Shown here: positions 7,501 through 15,621 of the stretch, piece after piece
How positions within the stretch are numbered: position 1 is the first letter of the stretch
Layout: each line of letters starts with the position of its first letter
Origin: RBG-13-68-16 sp050018455
GTDB taxonomy: Bacteria > Acidobacteriota > Thermoanaerobaculia > Thermoanaerobaculales > Thermoanaerobaculaceae
Length of the DNA: 64,000 nt
Direction of reading: 5' to 3'
Assembly (NCBI GenBank): GCA_050018455.1
Contig: JBEKAA010000019.1
Span: 62,001 to 126,000, forward strand
Notes under the pieces: generated by a model
Database searches by the model: none
Seen by the model: only the letters and a program-made list of their open reading frames with translations
Told to the model about the DNA's origin: nothing
Program-made: the position numbers and the translations under genes

Positions 7501-9060
7501 GCAGAAGCGGTGGCCGCGGCGGCCTTCTCTCGCATCTTGCGGCAGCCCGAAGAACGCGATGGCGGGCCGATTGCGGACGAGGAAGGGGACCCGCTCGGCG
7601 ATCTCGTGGCCGAGGTGCTCTGGTTCTACGGTCCGGTCGCCCGAGGGAGCGTCCGCGAGCTGTTGGGGTTGGATCAGGAGGCTGAGGCCGCTGCCTTCGA
7701 CGTCCTCGCGGACGAGCAGCGGGTCGTGACGGGCGAGCTCACCGAGGGCGCGGTCGAGCCGGAGGTCTGCGACGCGGAGAACCTCGAGCGCCTGCTCCGT
7801 CTCGCTCGCGCTGCCGCGCGACCCGAGCTCGAACCTCTGCCGGCGAGCCGGCTCGCGCCGTTCCTCGCGGCCTTGCAAGGGCTCGGTGGGCGTGGCGCGG
7901 GCACCGAAGACCTGCAGAGCCGGCTCGAGCGCCTGCTGGGATACGGCTCGCCCGCGGGGCTCTGGGAGGCCGAGATCCTGCCAGCACGGTTGGACCCCTA
8001 CCACACGATGTGGCTCGACGCCCTGCTGGCGGAGAGCGACCTCGAGTGGGCCGGCTGCGGGCCGGAGCGTGTGTCGTTCGTCCTGGGCGGCGGGCGGGAC
8101 CTGGTGCACGAGGCTGGCAAGGGCGAGGAGGGGAGCGCCGAGCGTCCTTCCGGCCTCGACGCCGTCATTCCGTCCGGGCCCGGCCGGTTCACGTTCGAGG
8201 AGCTGGTCGCCCACTCTGGATTGCCTTCCGGGGATCTGACGAAACGCCTTTGGGAGCTCACCTGGCGGGGCCAGATCGTCAACGACAGCTTTGCCTCGGT
8301 GCGGAAAGGCGTGGATACGAATTTCCGTCCGGCGGAACCCGACTCGATCCTGCGGGACCGCCGCGTGCGTTTCGAGCGCTGGAAGGGCTCTCGCCCGTTC
8401 GTCGGGAGCTGGCGCCGAGTGCCGCCGGCCGAAGGCGCGGCCGACGCCATCGATCGGGAGGAGTTGCTCAAGGAACGCGCTCGCCTGGTGCTCGGCCGCT
8501 ACGGGGTGGTGTTTCGCGAGCTGCTGGAGCGCGAGCTTCCGGCGCTGCAGTGGCCGCGCCTGTTCCGCACCTTGCGCCTCATGGAGCTCGGCGGCGAGGT
8601 CGTCGCGGGCCAGTTCTTCCTGGGCGTTCCGGGTCTTCAGTTCGCATCCCACGAGGCGCTGCGCGGGTTGCGCGACGGCCGCTGCGCCGAGCAGGTGTGG
8701 TGGGTCAACGCCGCCGACCCGGCCTCGCCGTGCGGCCTTGCGCTCGAAGGGCTCGAGGCCGACCTTCCGCGGCGCGTCGCCACTTCCCATCTGGTGTTCC
8801 ACGGCTGCCGCGTAGTCGTCGTCTCCGAGCGGCGCGGCCGCCGTCTCGAGGTCCGAGTGGGGCCGGACCACCCGTCGCTCCCCGAGTACCTGGGTTTCGT
8901 GAAAGTTCTGCTGACCCGAGCCGCACAACCGATGAGGGCGGTCGTCATCGAAACAGTCAACGGCGAGCCGGCCTCGGGCAGCCCTTACCGACGGGTATTC
9001 GACGCGCTGTTCCACACGACCCGCGACGCCGGCTCGCTCCGGCTGATGCGGAAGTACTGA
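4549..9060 (+). CDS. lhr: Lhr family DEAD/DEAH ATP-dependent helicase
   Basis: A 1,503-residue superfamily 2 helicase of the long Lhr type, close in length to the E. coli protein (about 1,540). Lhr proteins are 3'-5' DNA or RNA-DNA helicases linked to DNA damage responses. Visible motifs: Walker A APTGSGKT (residues 47-54), TTPESL (142-147), the Walker B box DEVH (169-172), SAT (203-205), and motif VI QRIGRAGH (372-379). These are followed by the winged-helix and beta-bundle core to about residue 850, then a long C-terminal Lhr-CTD region without recognisable catalytic motifs. It is monocistronic: a promoter sits just before it, and the next gene is convergent with only a 4-bp gap. Confidence 0.95.
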   Translation: MTTDDETLAPFHPLIREWFAERIGEPTEVQRLTWPLVAEGKHVLVTAPTGSGKTLAAFLWAIDRLVAGAWPGGKVRVLYVSPLKALNTDVRRNLLAPLEELRQRFEAAGEPMPDVRVLTRSGDTPAEERARMARRPPEILITTPESLNILLTSKRGRAMLAGLASVILDEVHAVVGGKRGAHLITAVERLVRLSGEFQRIALSATVRPLDRVAEWVAGFEVRGDGDRATYRRRPIEIVASRTAKRYELEVRYPGGEADPDSPAGTPDAVWGWVTRELRRPLAANRSTLVFANSRRIVEKLTRLVNEDGGGEVVYSHHGSLSREVRSEVEERFKGGELRGIVATNSLELGIDIGALDEVVLVQPPPSVASAVQRIGRAGHAVGQTSRGTFLPLVPKDLLGAAVMARAVLEGAIEPVRPVEGALDVLAQEIVSMTAGETWRIGDLYAAVRGSDPYHDLPRRQFDLVLEMLLGRYAEARVRELKPLVSIDRVDNTVRARPGADRVVYLSGGTIPDRGYFHLRVADSGALLGELDEEFVWERSVGDTFTLGVQTWRVDRITHNDVLVRPARARSAMAPFWRADERDRGFEISERIGLFLEAAEPGLDDARFRELLETDHGLRPGAANGLLRHLEAQKAATGGLPHRHRLVVEHAGDPQGKDGQNQIILHTLWGGRVNRPFAIALRAAWRERHGGPLEVVHDDDCVVVSAPPGTRASDLLSLVDADSVERLLRKELESTGFFCARFRAAAGCALLLPREGFRRRTPLWLSRQRAKELLEAVRGFEDFPIVLEAWRTCLRDEFDLGNLALVLDELRDGRIEVREARTAAPSPFAAGVSWKRTNELMYEDDTPTSGRSRLRDDLLREVAFASHLRPRLARALVETFRQKLQRTYPGYAPATAEDLRAWLVERVLIPAGEWRQLLAAIARDHGAAPAALVRELAGKAVGVSWGRGETARAVVAVESLPRLLRALGRRQSDVELSSAVLDGAPAEAVAAAAFSRILRQPEERDGGPIADEEGDPLGDLVAEVLWFYGPVARGSVRELLGLDQEAEAAAFDVLADEQRVVTGELTEGAVEPEVCDAENLERLLRLARAAARPELEPLPASRLAPFLAALQGLGGRGAGTEDLQSRLERLLGYGSPAGLWEAEILPARLDPYHTMWLDALLAESDLEWAGCGPERVSFVLGGGRDLVHEAGKGEEGSAERPSGLDAVIPSGPGRFTFEELVAHSGLPSGDLTKRLWELTWRGQIVNDSFASVRKGVDTNFRPAEPDSILRDRRVRFERWKGSRPFVGSWRRVPPAEGAADAIDREELLKERARLVLGRYGVVFRELLERELPALQWPRLFRTLRLMELGGEVVAGQFFLGVPGLQFASHEALRGLRDGRCAEQVWWVNAADPASPCGLALEGLEADLPRRVATSHLVFHGCRVVVVSERRGRRLEVRVGPDHPSLPEYLGFVKVLLTRAAQPMRAVVIETVNGEPASGSPYRRVFDALFHTTRDAGSLRLMRKY

Positions 9061-9064
9061 CGAG

Positions 9065-9718
9065 TCACTTCTCCCAGAACTTCCACCACGGCTTGTCGCC
9101 GCCGCCCGCGGTTCGCGTCGCTTTCGGTCCGGCGATCGTGCTGCTGCTCTCCCCCTTCAGCAGGCGGACGAGGAACGGGGGCGGGACGCCCTTTTCCTTC
9201 GCGTACGAGAGGGCGCGTTTGCCGAGCACGTCGGTCGCAGTCGCGTCCGCTCCGGCTTCCAACAGAGCCTTTGCAGCCGTGATGTTCCACGAACGGCACG
9301 CCTGCATGAGCGCCGTGGTGCCCCAGCGGTTGGCGGCGTTGGCGTTCGCGCCGCTCTTGAGGAGCAGCTCCACGTTCGCGGCGACGCCGGTGCGCGCAGC
9401 GATCATCAGAGGCGAGTGGCCCTCCTCGTCGGCAGCGTTGACGTTTGCGCCGCGCTGGACGAGGTACCGCACGATCTCCTGATGGCGCATCGCGGTTGCC
9501 AGCAGTAGCGCGTTCATGCCCACGTGGTTGCGAGTTTCGATCTCCGAACCGGCGTCGAGGAGCAACTTGACGGCCGACAGCTGGCCGGCGGCCGCCGCGA
9601 TCATGAGGAGCGAATTGCCGTCGTCATCGCGCTCGCTCAGGTTGATCCCGCCCTTCAGGAGACCCTGAAGCTCTTGCACGCTGCCTCGCTGTACCGCTTC
9701 CATCAGTGTCGCGTCCAC
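9065..9718 (-). CDS. Ankyrin-repeat protein
   Basis: A 217-residue protein made almost wholly of ankyrin repeats, at least four complete units from about residue 33 to 165 (for example GMNALLLATAMRHQEIVRYL and GHSPLMIAARTGVAANVELL). There is no signal peptide, so it is probably cytoplasmic and binds another protein. The C-terminus ends in an aromatic-basic tail, KPWWKFWEK, after a low-complexity linker. This looks like a short recognition or membrane-touching tail and is not part of the repeat fold. The start is GTG 9718, preceded by GGGAGAG. The partner is unknown. Confidence 0.85.
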   Translation of the reverse strand: MDATLMEAVQRGSVQELQGLLKGGINLSERDDDGNSLLMIAAAAGQLSAVKLLLDAGSEIETRNHVGMNALLLATAMRHQEIVRYLVQRGANVNAADEEGHSPLMIAARTGVAANVELLLKSGANANAANRWGTTALMQACRSWNITAAKALLEAGADATATDVLGKRALSYAKEKGVPPPFLVRLLKGESSSTIAGPKATRTAGGGDKPWWKFWEK

Positions 9719-9989
9719 GGTCTGCTCTCCCGGGAGTCCGGACCACAGGTGTCCGGGCCCGCGTCAACTGCACGCCCATGAATTCAAGTACTCCGCGACC
9801 GGATCCCACCCACTGCCATACGGCCAATCGTGGACAGGGGTCCGTTCGATGCAAGGATAGCGAGCCGTCAACGCTCTGACAACCGGTAGGGGGCGAAAAC
9901 GCCGGGAGCCCGCTCGGACCTCCCTGGGCAACAAGGAAACCCAGGCCCGGAGTGCCCAGACCACGCCATAGAACCCTGCGGCGGGGAGC

Positions 9990-11156
9990 CTAGAGGCCGA
10001 GGGGGCGACGCACCATCGGCGCCGTGATGAGCAGCTTCTTGCGACCCCCGTCCGCGTCCTCGAGTGCGCCCGAGCCCCAGGGGTCGAACTCGATCGGATT
10101 GATGATCTTGGAGAAGATCGTTCGAAGCGCGCGCGCGCCGGTGCGGGAGTGCTTCTCGGCCTGCTCGGCGACGATCGATGCCGCCAGGTCTTCGATCTCG
10201 AGGTCGATCCCCATCACGTTCAGATAGCGCTTTGAGCGCACGAACGGCGAGTCGAGCGCCCGCAGGAAGATGCTCTTCAGCGAGTCCACCGCCAACTCGG
10301 AGAGGAGCACGACGTTGTCGAGACGGGCGATGAACTGCGGCACCATCCCGTAGGTGAAGAGATCCTCGATCTTGAAGTAGTCGGCGAGCGAGAAGCGGAC
10401 CTCGATCGTAACCTGGCCGTCGGCGTTGCGGACCGCCACGGAGCGCAGCGACTCCCCGCTGCTGGGGTTGGTGACGCGCGAGAACACCTGGTCGTAGAGG
10501 CCCTCGAACGCGCCGCCGCAGATGAACATCATGTCCTTGGTGTCGATTTCCATGGTTACGGGCTCATCTTCGCCGTCCACGGCCACATGGGTCTTGATCG
10601 GGATCCTCTCGCCCTCCATCAGCGTCAGAATGCCCTGCTGCAACGCGACGCCGATCGCGTTCGGCTTGCCGGCAAGGATCGAGGACATCTTGTCGATCTC
10701 GTCGACGCAGATCGTGGCGCGCTCCATGGTTTGCTTCAGCTCGGCGGCGGTGGGGGGGTGGCCGATCACCGACCGCGCCCTCTGCTCGACTGCCGTGAGG
10801 AGACGCTCTGGGCGGAACTCCATTCGATCCGAGTCCACCAGTAGGTTGGCGTTGATGAGCGCCACCACCCGAAACGGAGCGTACTCCGGCAGCTCGTTGT
10901 AGAGCCGCTGGATGTTGTTCATGATCGTCGTCTTGCCGGTGCCGGAGTTGCCGATCAGGATGATGTTGCCGGGCACCTTGCCCGTGACGTGCTTGTAGAT
11001 CGCCACCGAGACGAACTTGAGGGCGGGGTCCTGGCCGAGCACCCCGCTCCTGAGCTCCTCGAGGATCTGCGGCGGCGTGATGTTCTCGATCGGGCGCAGC
11101 CCTCCAGCCGCCGCGGCGCCCTTGGCTTCTTTGGTTGTTGCCTGCTCCTTGCTCAA
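9990..11156 (-). CDS. Divergent ClpX-like AAA+ ATPase without zinc-binding domain
   Basis: A 388-residue AAA+ protein clearly related to ClpX by Walker A GNSGTGKT (residues 69-76), Walker B ICVDEIDKM (149-157), FICGGAFEGL (211-220), MVPQFIARLDNV (271-282) and sensor 2 TGARALR (339-345). It differs from a canonical ClpX in three ways. There is no N-terminal Cys4 zinc domain. The GYVG pore loop is absent: the equivalent stretch reads LINANLLVDSDRM. The IGF loop that docks on ClpP is not seen where expected (after residue 225). It is therefore unlikely to feed ClpP and may remodel another partner. The start is TTG 11156, preceded by AGGGGGG. No clpP lies nearby. Confidence 0.8.
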   Translation of the reverse strand: MSKEQATTKEAKGAAAAGGLRPIENITPPQILEELRSGVLGQDPALKFVSVAIYKHVTGKVPGNIILIGNSGTGKTTIMNNIQRLYNELPEYAPFRVVALINANLLVDSDRMEFRPERLLTAVEQRARSVIGHPPTAAELKQTMERATICVDEIDKMSSILAGKPNAIGVALQQGILTLMEGERIPIKTHVAVDGEDEPVTMEIDTKDMMFICGGAFEGLYDQVFSRVTNPSSGESLRSVAVRNADGQVTIEVRFSLADYFKIEDLFTYGMVPQFIARLDNVVLLSELAVDSLKSIFLRALDSPFVRSKRYLNVMGIDLEIEDLAASIVAEQAEKHSRTGARALRTIFSKIINPIEFDPWGSGALEDADGGRKKLLITAPMVRRPLGL

Positions 11157-11846
11157 GATCCCCCCTCATCGATTACGAGCGCCCAGGCCCTCCCGTTGGG
11201 ATGCCTGTGCCCAGCCTGTCATTTTGCCAGATTCCACTGGCCTTGGGTAATTCATCGTGGTTGTCCCTCGCGGGACCGGCTTCTCGTGCCCTTCGGGCTT
11301 GCAACCCTCGGGGTTTGATTGCCCTCCGAGCCCGCGGGGCAAGAAGAGAAGCCTCCACGCAGTGGACGAAAATGCAGGCCTCCTCTTCGGGCAGATTCTT
11401 CGCTCGCTTCGCTCGCTCAGAATGACAAAGTCAGGGGAACAGGCCCGGGAGCGGACCGAAAGCCCAAAGTCCGCGCCGCCGGCGAAGGAAAGAAAGCCTC
11501 CACGCAGTGGAAGGGGATCGAATCCTGCTCTTCGGGGAGATTCGCTCGCTGCGCTCGGAAACTCCATGTGCCGTGGGCGTACCCCGGACCATGAAAGGGG
11601 AGGTGGCGGAAGGTGTCGCGTGGTCGAGGTCCCTAGGCGGGCGGCCGCAAGGGCCGCCCCTACACAAGAAGATGCAACTCCCACGCGAATCCCCCTGCCC
11701 TTTCGGGTGTAGGGGTGGAGTTTGCCCCCGCCCGCTGGTGCGGCCGATCTGTAGTTGCGAAGCCGGCCGCGCGCGCCGAGCGACTTTCTGGACAATGACG
11801 GGGTGTGGCCCACTCGCCGGGCGAGAAGAAGCCCCGACCCGGAGGG
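11157..11846. repeat. 690-bp gene-free region with dispersed repeat fragments
   Basis: No coding frame here looks real. The sequence GCCTCCACGCAGTGGA occurs twice (11351-11366 and 11496-11511). Each copy is followed 25-40 bases later by a TTCGGGCAGATTC / TTCGGGGAGATTC type block and a run of CGCTCG words (11391-11426 and 11538-11560). A GC-rich hairpin, GGGCGGCC-GCAAG-GGCCGCCC, lies near 11639-11659, followed by CCTACAC. Together these look like two degenerate copies of one dispersed repeat plus a palindromic unit. Confidence 0.6.
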
Positions 11847-12212
11847 CTAAGGGAGATCCTCTTCGCCGAGGCCGAAGTAGTGGCCGATCTCGTGGACGAC
11901 GGTGTCCTGGATCTCGCGGATCAGCTCGTTCCTGTCCCGGCACTCGTCGAGCAGCGGGCGCCGGTAGATGACGATCCGGTCCGGGAGGACGTTGCCGTAG
12001 GTGCCGCCCCGGTCGGGCAGTGCCATCCCCTGGTACAGGCCGAAAAGCGTCTCCGTCTCGGGGTCGAGGCCCGCGTCGACGAGCTCGTCGTCGGTGGGTT
12101 CGTCCTCCACGACGACGGCGACGTTCTCCATGTATGACGCGACCTCGTCGGGAAGCCCGTCGAGCGCCCTGGCCACGACGCGCTCGAATTCCTCGCGATT
12201 CATCCGCATCAT
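11847..12212 (-). CDS. Small zincin-like metallopeptidase family protein
   Basis: A 121-residue protein of the short zincin family (formerly DUF1025) with the zinc-binding motif HEIGHYFG at residues 107-114, close to the C-terminus. The acidic middle (VEDEPTDDELVDAG) and the GLYQGMALPDRG segment are typical. It lacks a signal peptide. Activity has not been shown for most family members, so protease is only a family-based label. The first ATG (12212) is supported by a TATCAT -10 box seven bases upstream and no ribosome binding site, which suggests a leaderless message. It is divergent from nupC. Confidence 0.85.
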   Translation of the reverse strand: MMRMNREEFERVVARALDGLPDEVASYMENVAVVVEDEPTDDELVDAGLDPETETLFGLYQGMALPDRGGTYGNVLPDRIVIYRRPLLDECRDRNELIREIQDTVVHEIGHYFGLGEEDLP

Positions 12213-12218
12213 CCGGAG

Positions 12219-12225
12219 TATGATA
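12219..12225. promoter_or_regulatory. Overlapping divergent -10 boxes (zincin / nupC)
   Basis: The bases TATGATA read as TATGAT on the plus strand (12219-12224) and TATCAT on the minus strand (12225-12220). The minus-strand box is seven bases from the zincin ATG. The plus-strand box would start a short leader for nupC. One near-symmetric site may therefore drive both genes. Confidence 0.5.
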
Positions 12226-12256
12226 CGGCCTGTTGTCCGCGTACGCGGGAGGACCG

Positions 12257-13504
12257 ATGGAACGTGCAGTCTCGGCGCTCGGGCTCGTGGTGTTTGTGGG
12301 CCTCGCCTATGCGTTCTCGAGGGATCGGAAAGCCGTGCGCTGGCGGACGGTGCTGTGGGGCCTCGGCCTCCAGATCGCGCTCGCCGCGATCGTGATCAGG
12401 ACGCCCTGGGGCTTTGCGGCGTTCAGCTTCCTGGGAAACCTGGCGAAGAAGTTCCTCGACTTCTCGGACGCGGGCGCGAGCTTCGTCTTCGGCGAGAAGT
12501 TCACCGACCACTTCTTCGCATTCAAGGTGCTGCCGACGATCATCTTCGTCTCCGCTGCCACCACGATCCTTTACTACTACGGGATCCTCCAGAGGGTAGT
12601 CCAGGGGATCGCCTGGCTGATGATGAAGACGATGGGCACCTCGGGCGCCGAGTCGCTCTGCGACGCCAACGTCTTCGTCGGCCAGACCGAGGCTCCCCTC
12701 ATGATCCGCCCGTACCTCGCGACGCTCACGCAATCGGAGCTGCACGCGATCATGGTGGGCGGCTTCGCGCACATGGCTGCCGGCGTGATCGTGGTGTACA
12801 TCTCGTTCGGGGTTCCGGCCGTGCATCTGATCGCCGCCGCGGTGATGGCGGCGCCCGGCGCCCTCGCGATCTCGAAGCTGCTGTTCCCCGAGGACGGAGA
12901 GCCCGAGACGCGCGGGACGGTGCGCGCCCACGTGGAGCGGCCGTGGGTCAACGGCGTCGACGCGGCCGCGTCCGGGGCGTCCGACGGCATGAAACTGTGC
13001 CTCAACGTCGGAGCGATGCTGATCGCGTTCCTGGCCCTTCTGGCGCTCGTCAATGCGCTGCTCGGCTGGGCCGGTGGCCTCGCCGGGATGCCGCAGCTCT
13101 CGCTCGAGTGGCTGTTCGCGCGAGTCCTCGCCCCGGTCGCGTGGCTGATCGGGATCCCGTGGAGCGAGTGCGGCACGGTCGGCGTGTTGCTCGGCAAGAA
13201 GACCGTCCTCAACGAGTTCATCGCGTACCTCGACATGAAGACCTTGCTCGACAACGCCAAGCTGGTCGCCGGCGGGGCCAGGGCCGCCGGGTCGGTGACC
13301 GTGCTGTCCGAGCGGGCCGTGGTGCTGGCGACGTATGCGCTGGCGGGCTTCGCCAATATCGGTTCGATCGGCATTCAGATCGGCGGCATCGGCGGCCTCG
13401 TCCCCAACCGGCAGCACGACCTGGCGAAGCTCGGCGTTCGAGCCCTCGTCGCCGGAGCTCTGACCAACTTCGTGAGCGCCTGCATCGCAGGCATGCTGTG
13501 GTGA
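12257..13504 (+). CDS. nupC: NupC-type concentrative nucleoside transporter
   Basis: A 415-residue member of the CNT family, which imports nucleosides with H+ or Na+. Characteristic blocks are GQTEAPLMIRPYL (TM4-HP1 region), MVGGFAHMAAGVIVVY, NEFIAYLDM and the C-terminal YALAGFANIGSIGIQIGGIG. Hydrophobic segments run along the whole length. ATG 12257 is preferred over an in-frame TTG 24 bases upstream because GCGGGAGGA sits immediately before it. The lipoprotein gene downstream starts 15 bases after its stop and is probably in the same transcript. Confidence 0.92.
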   Translation: MERAVSALGLVVFVGLAYAFSRDRKAVRWRTVLWGLGLQIALAAIVIRTPWGFAAFSFLGNLAKKFLDFSDAGASFVFGEKFTDHFFAFKVLPTIIFVSAATTILYYYGILQRVVQGIAWLMMKTMGTSGAESLCDANVFVGQTEAPLMIRPYLATLTQSELHAIMVGGFAHMAAGVIVVYISFGVPAVHLIAAAVMAAPGALAISKLLFPEDGEPETRGTVRAHVERPWVNGVDAAASGASDGMKLCLNVGAMLIAFLALLALVNALLGWAGGLAGMPQLSLEWLFARVLAPVAWLIGIPWSECGTVGVLLGKKTVLNEFIAYLDMKTLLDNAKLVAGGARAAGSVTVLSERAVVLATYALAGFANIGSIGIQIGGIGGLVPNRQHDLAKLGVRALVAGALTNFVSACIAGMLW

Positions 13505-13518
13505 GATCGGAGAAACGC

Positions 13519-14844
13519 ATGCGGAGCTTTGGATTGCTGCTTGCCGTCAGCGTTGGCATCGTCGGTTGCTCCATGCAGGACACGACCGCGCCGGTGCCTC
13601 AACCGGACAGCTTGATCCTGGGCCGGATCGCGGCCATCAGGGACGCGGCGGACCCCGGGATCCGGGAGGTCGAGATCAAGGAGGGGCTCCCTGAGGCGAT
13701 GCAGGGAGCGATGCGCCGCGAGGGGCGGCCCGTTCCCCAACTCGACAAGGACATGACCGTCAAGGTGAGGGTGACCGGCGACACCGTCTGCATCGCGGGG
13801 CTGCGCGGCGGTGAGCTGGACGATTTCCGGGTCGGGCAGGAGGTTGCGGTGAACCCGGTGCCGGGAACGACCGCGATGGTGGGCAGCAAGACTCTGCTCG
13901 CCGACGCCGCGGAGTTCTACCTTTTCTCGGCATACCAGCTCAGGTTCCTGCCCAAGTCGCTCGACGCCTTGCCGGCCGAAGTGACGACCCCCAACGACCC
14001 GACGAAGATCAACTCCGCCGGGATGGAGGTCACGCCCATGCCGGTTCACGACGGCAAGGTTGTGTATTTCGCAGCCGGGCTCGTGCCCGGCCTCCCGCTC
14101 AAGGGAGCCGAAGCCCCTCCTGTGGGAGCCCAGCGTCCTGGGATGCGCAGCTCCTCGGGTGCCCTGGCTCCATGGGCCCTCGGGGGCTGGCGCCCGTACC
14201 GCGTGGCCTGGGAGAAGGGTGGGTGGGGCACGCCCCAGTTCGTCGAGCTCCCCGGGATCGCTCCCGATGCCCGGGCGCGAATCACCTGGATCAACGAGGA
14301 CGAGACTGCATGCCTCGTCGAGGTGATGCAGGCTGCCGGAGCGCGGCAGCTGGTCGCGTCGCGGCGGGCGAGCGCCCAGGCGCCGTGGTCCGCGGTTGAA
14401 AAGGTCGACGTGCCCGGCGGCCCGAGCGTTGGCGACGCGCAGCGATTCGGCACGCACCTCCAGGCGCTGGTGTGGACGGTCTATGACGCGGGCGGCAGCG
14501 ACCTCTGGCTCTCCATGGAAGGCAAGCCGGGTCAGCCACTGGAGCCGCGCATCAACACGATGGGCCCGGAGTACGCACCTCGCTTGGGTCCAAAGCAGAG
14601 CCTCTACTTCTGTCGCGCGGACCGCCAGCTCCTTTTCGGCGGCGGCGTTGTGCAGGAGGTGCGCCTTCCCGGCAAGCAACGTCACCAGCTGCTCGAGGCG
14701 GTGCCGGCGCGAGAGAGCTCACTGTTGTTCTTCCGGGTTCCGCGCTACACGCCCGGCGTGCTGGACTGGGACCTCGCGGTGGCTCCGCGGGCCGGTAGCG
14801 GCTGGGGCCGGCCGGTCCTCCTCGACGACTGGAAGCCCGAGTGA
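13519..14844 (+). CDS. Predicted lipoprotein of unknown function
   Basis: A 441-residue exported protein. The N-terminus MRSFGLLLAVSVGIVGC ends in a lipobox with the acceptor cysteine at residue 17. The mature part has no motif I recognise. The second half contains several Trp/Tyr-rich beta-like stretches (GGWRPYRVAWEKGGWGTP, AGSGWGRPVLLDDWKPE) reminiscent of propeller-type secreted proteins, but a fold call is not justified. GGAGA precedes ATG 13519. Tight spacing after nupC suggests co-transcription. It may be anchored in the outer or inner membrane; residue +2 is Ser, which favours the outer membrane under the E. coli rule. Confidence 0.75.
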   Translation: MRSFGLLLAVSVGIVGCSMQDTTAPVPQPDSLILGRIAAIRDAADPGIREVEIKEGLPEAMQGAMRREGRPVPQLDKDMTVKVRVTGDTVCIAGLRGGELDDFRVGQEVAVNPVPGTTAMVGSKTLLADAAEFYLFSAYQLRFLPKSLDALPAEVTTPNDPTKINSAGMEVTPMPVHDGKVVYFAAGLVPGLPLKGAEAPPVGAQRPGMRSSSGALAPWALGGWRPYRVAWEKGGWGTPQFVELPGIAPDARARITWINEDETACLVEVMQAAGARQLVASRRASAQAPWSAVEKVDVPGGPSVGDAQRFGTHLQALVWTVYDAGGSDLWLSMEGKPGQPLEPRINTMGPEYAPRLGPKQSLYFCRADRQLLFGGGVVQEVRLPGKQRHQLLEAVPARESSLLFFRVPRYTPGVLDWDLAVAPRAGSGWGRPVLLDDWKPE

Positions 14845-14848
14845 AGCT

Positions 14849-15026
14849 AGTTCACAGTTGACAGTTGACAGTTAACGACAAACGGCAAACGACGAACGGC
14901 TCCCATTTTCCGCTGGGGGTCATCGTGGGCAGGGCGAGGAACTGTCAACTGTGAACTGGGTGGAGGGTTGGGTGGGAGCTGTCGACCGTCTCTGCGGGTG
15001 GGGGACTGTCAACTGTCGACTGTCAA
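14849..15026. repeat. T-module inverted repeat (AGTTGACAGTTCACAG words)
   Basis: The left arm is at 14849-14874, built from AGTTCACAGTTGACAGTTGA-like words. The matching right arm is AACTGTCAACTGTGAACT (14940-14957), and a second right-arm block (GACTGTCAACTGTCGACTGT) runs to 15026. A G/T-rich stretch, GGGTGGAGGGTTGGGTGGGA, follows the first right arm. The final block ends exactly at the stop codon of the minus-strand rmlC-like gene. Confidence 0.75.
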
Positions 15027-15587
15027 CTACTCGTTGCGGACTGCCCAGAGGTCCCTGACCGCGGGGTGATCCCAGGGGATGCGGTGCTCGTCCGGGTCCT
15101 CGAGGTCGAAACAACGGGTGACGACATAAAGCAGCCCGCAGGGAAGCGTGAGCGGGCGGTAGCCGTGCGCGACTCCCGGCGGGATCTTGATCCAGGCATC
15201 GCGCCCCTCGCCAAGGACGACGACCTGGGTGACCCCGGTCGTGGGCGAGTCGCGCCGAACGTCGAGCATCACGACCTTGAGCTTGTACGGAGGGGGACAG
15301 AACCAGACGTCGCTCTGCTTGAGGTGGTAGTGGAGGCCCTTGACGTGGTCGGGGGTGGTGACGAGCGTGAAGTTGATCTGTGCGACCTCGACGTTCTCGA
15401 AGAACTGCGGGAGCCGATCGCTGCTCGGATGGGTCGTCCGGTTGCGATAGATCTCCAGCAAGAGGCCCCGGTCATCGATGTGGCGCTGGAGTTGCAGGAG
15501 CTCGACGCCGGCAATCGTCCCACCCTTCCCGTAGCGCTTCTTCTCACTCCCGAAGCCATCGAGGATGTCGTGCGGGGTCAGGTCCAT
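15027..15587 (-). CDS. RmlC-like sugar epimerase (dTDP-4-dehydrorhamnose 3,5-epimerase family)
   Basis: A 186-residue cupin of the RmlC family, which in the classic case epimerises dTDP-4-keto-6-deoxyglucose on the way to dTDP-rhamnose. The core HVKGLHYHLKQSDVWFCPP with the family GLHYH segment and the later IPPGVAHGYRPLT are visible. The usual N-terminal block around the catalytic base is diverged, so another nucleotide-sugar substrate is possible. AGGAGGA precedes ATG 15587, and TAATGT at 15620-15615 could be the -10 box. It is flanked on both sides by composite repeats. Other rml genes are not present. Confidence 0.75.
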   Translation of the reverse strand: MDLTPHDILDGFGSEKKRYGKGGTIAGVELLQLQRHIDDRGLLLEIYRNRTTHPSSDRLPQFFENVEVAQINFTLVTTPDHVKGLHYHLKQSDVWFCPPPYKLKVVMLDVRRDSPTTGVTQVVVLGEGRDAWIKIPPGVAHGYRPLTLPCGLLYVVTRCFDLEDPDEHRIPWDHPAVRDLWAVRNE

Positions 15588-15621
15588 CGTTCCTCCTGCG
15601 TGCGAAAGGCTAGCACATTAG

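Noticed and set aside
9719..9989. Short open frames in the gap between the ankyrin and ClpX-like genes.
   Set aside because: They lack ribosome binding sites and family-like composition. The gap shows only one weak hairpin (CGGAC / GTCCG near 9738-9758).
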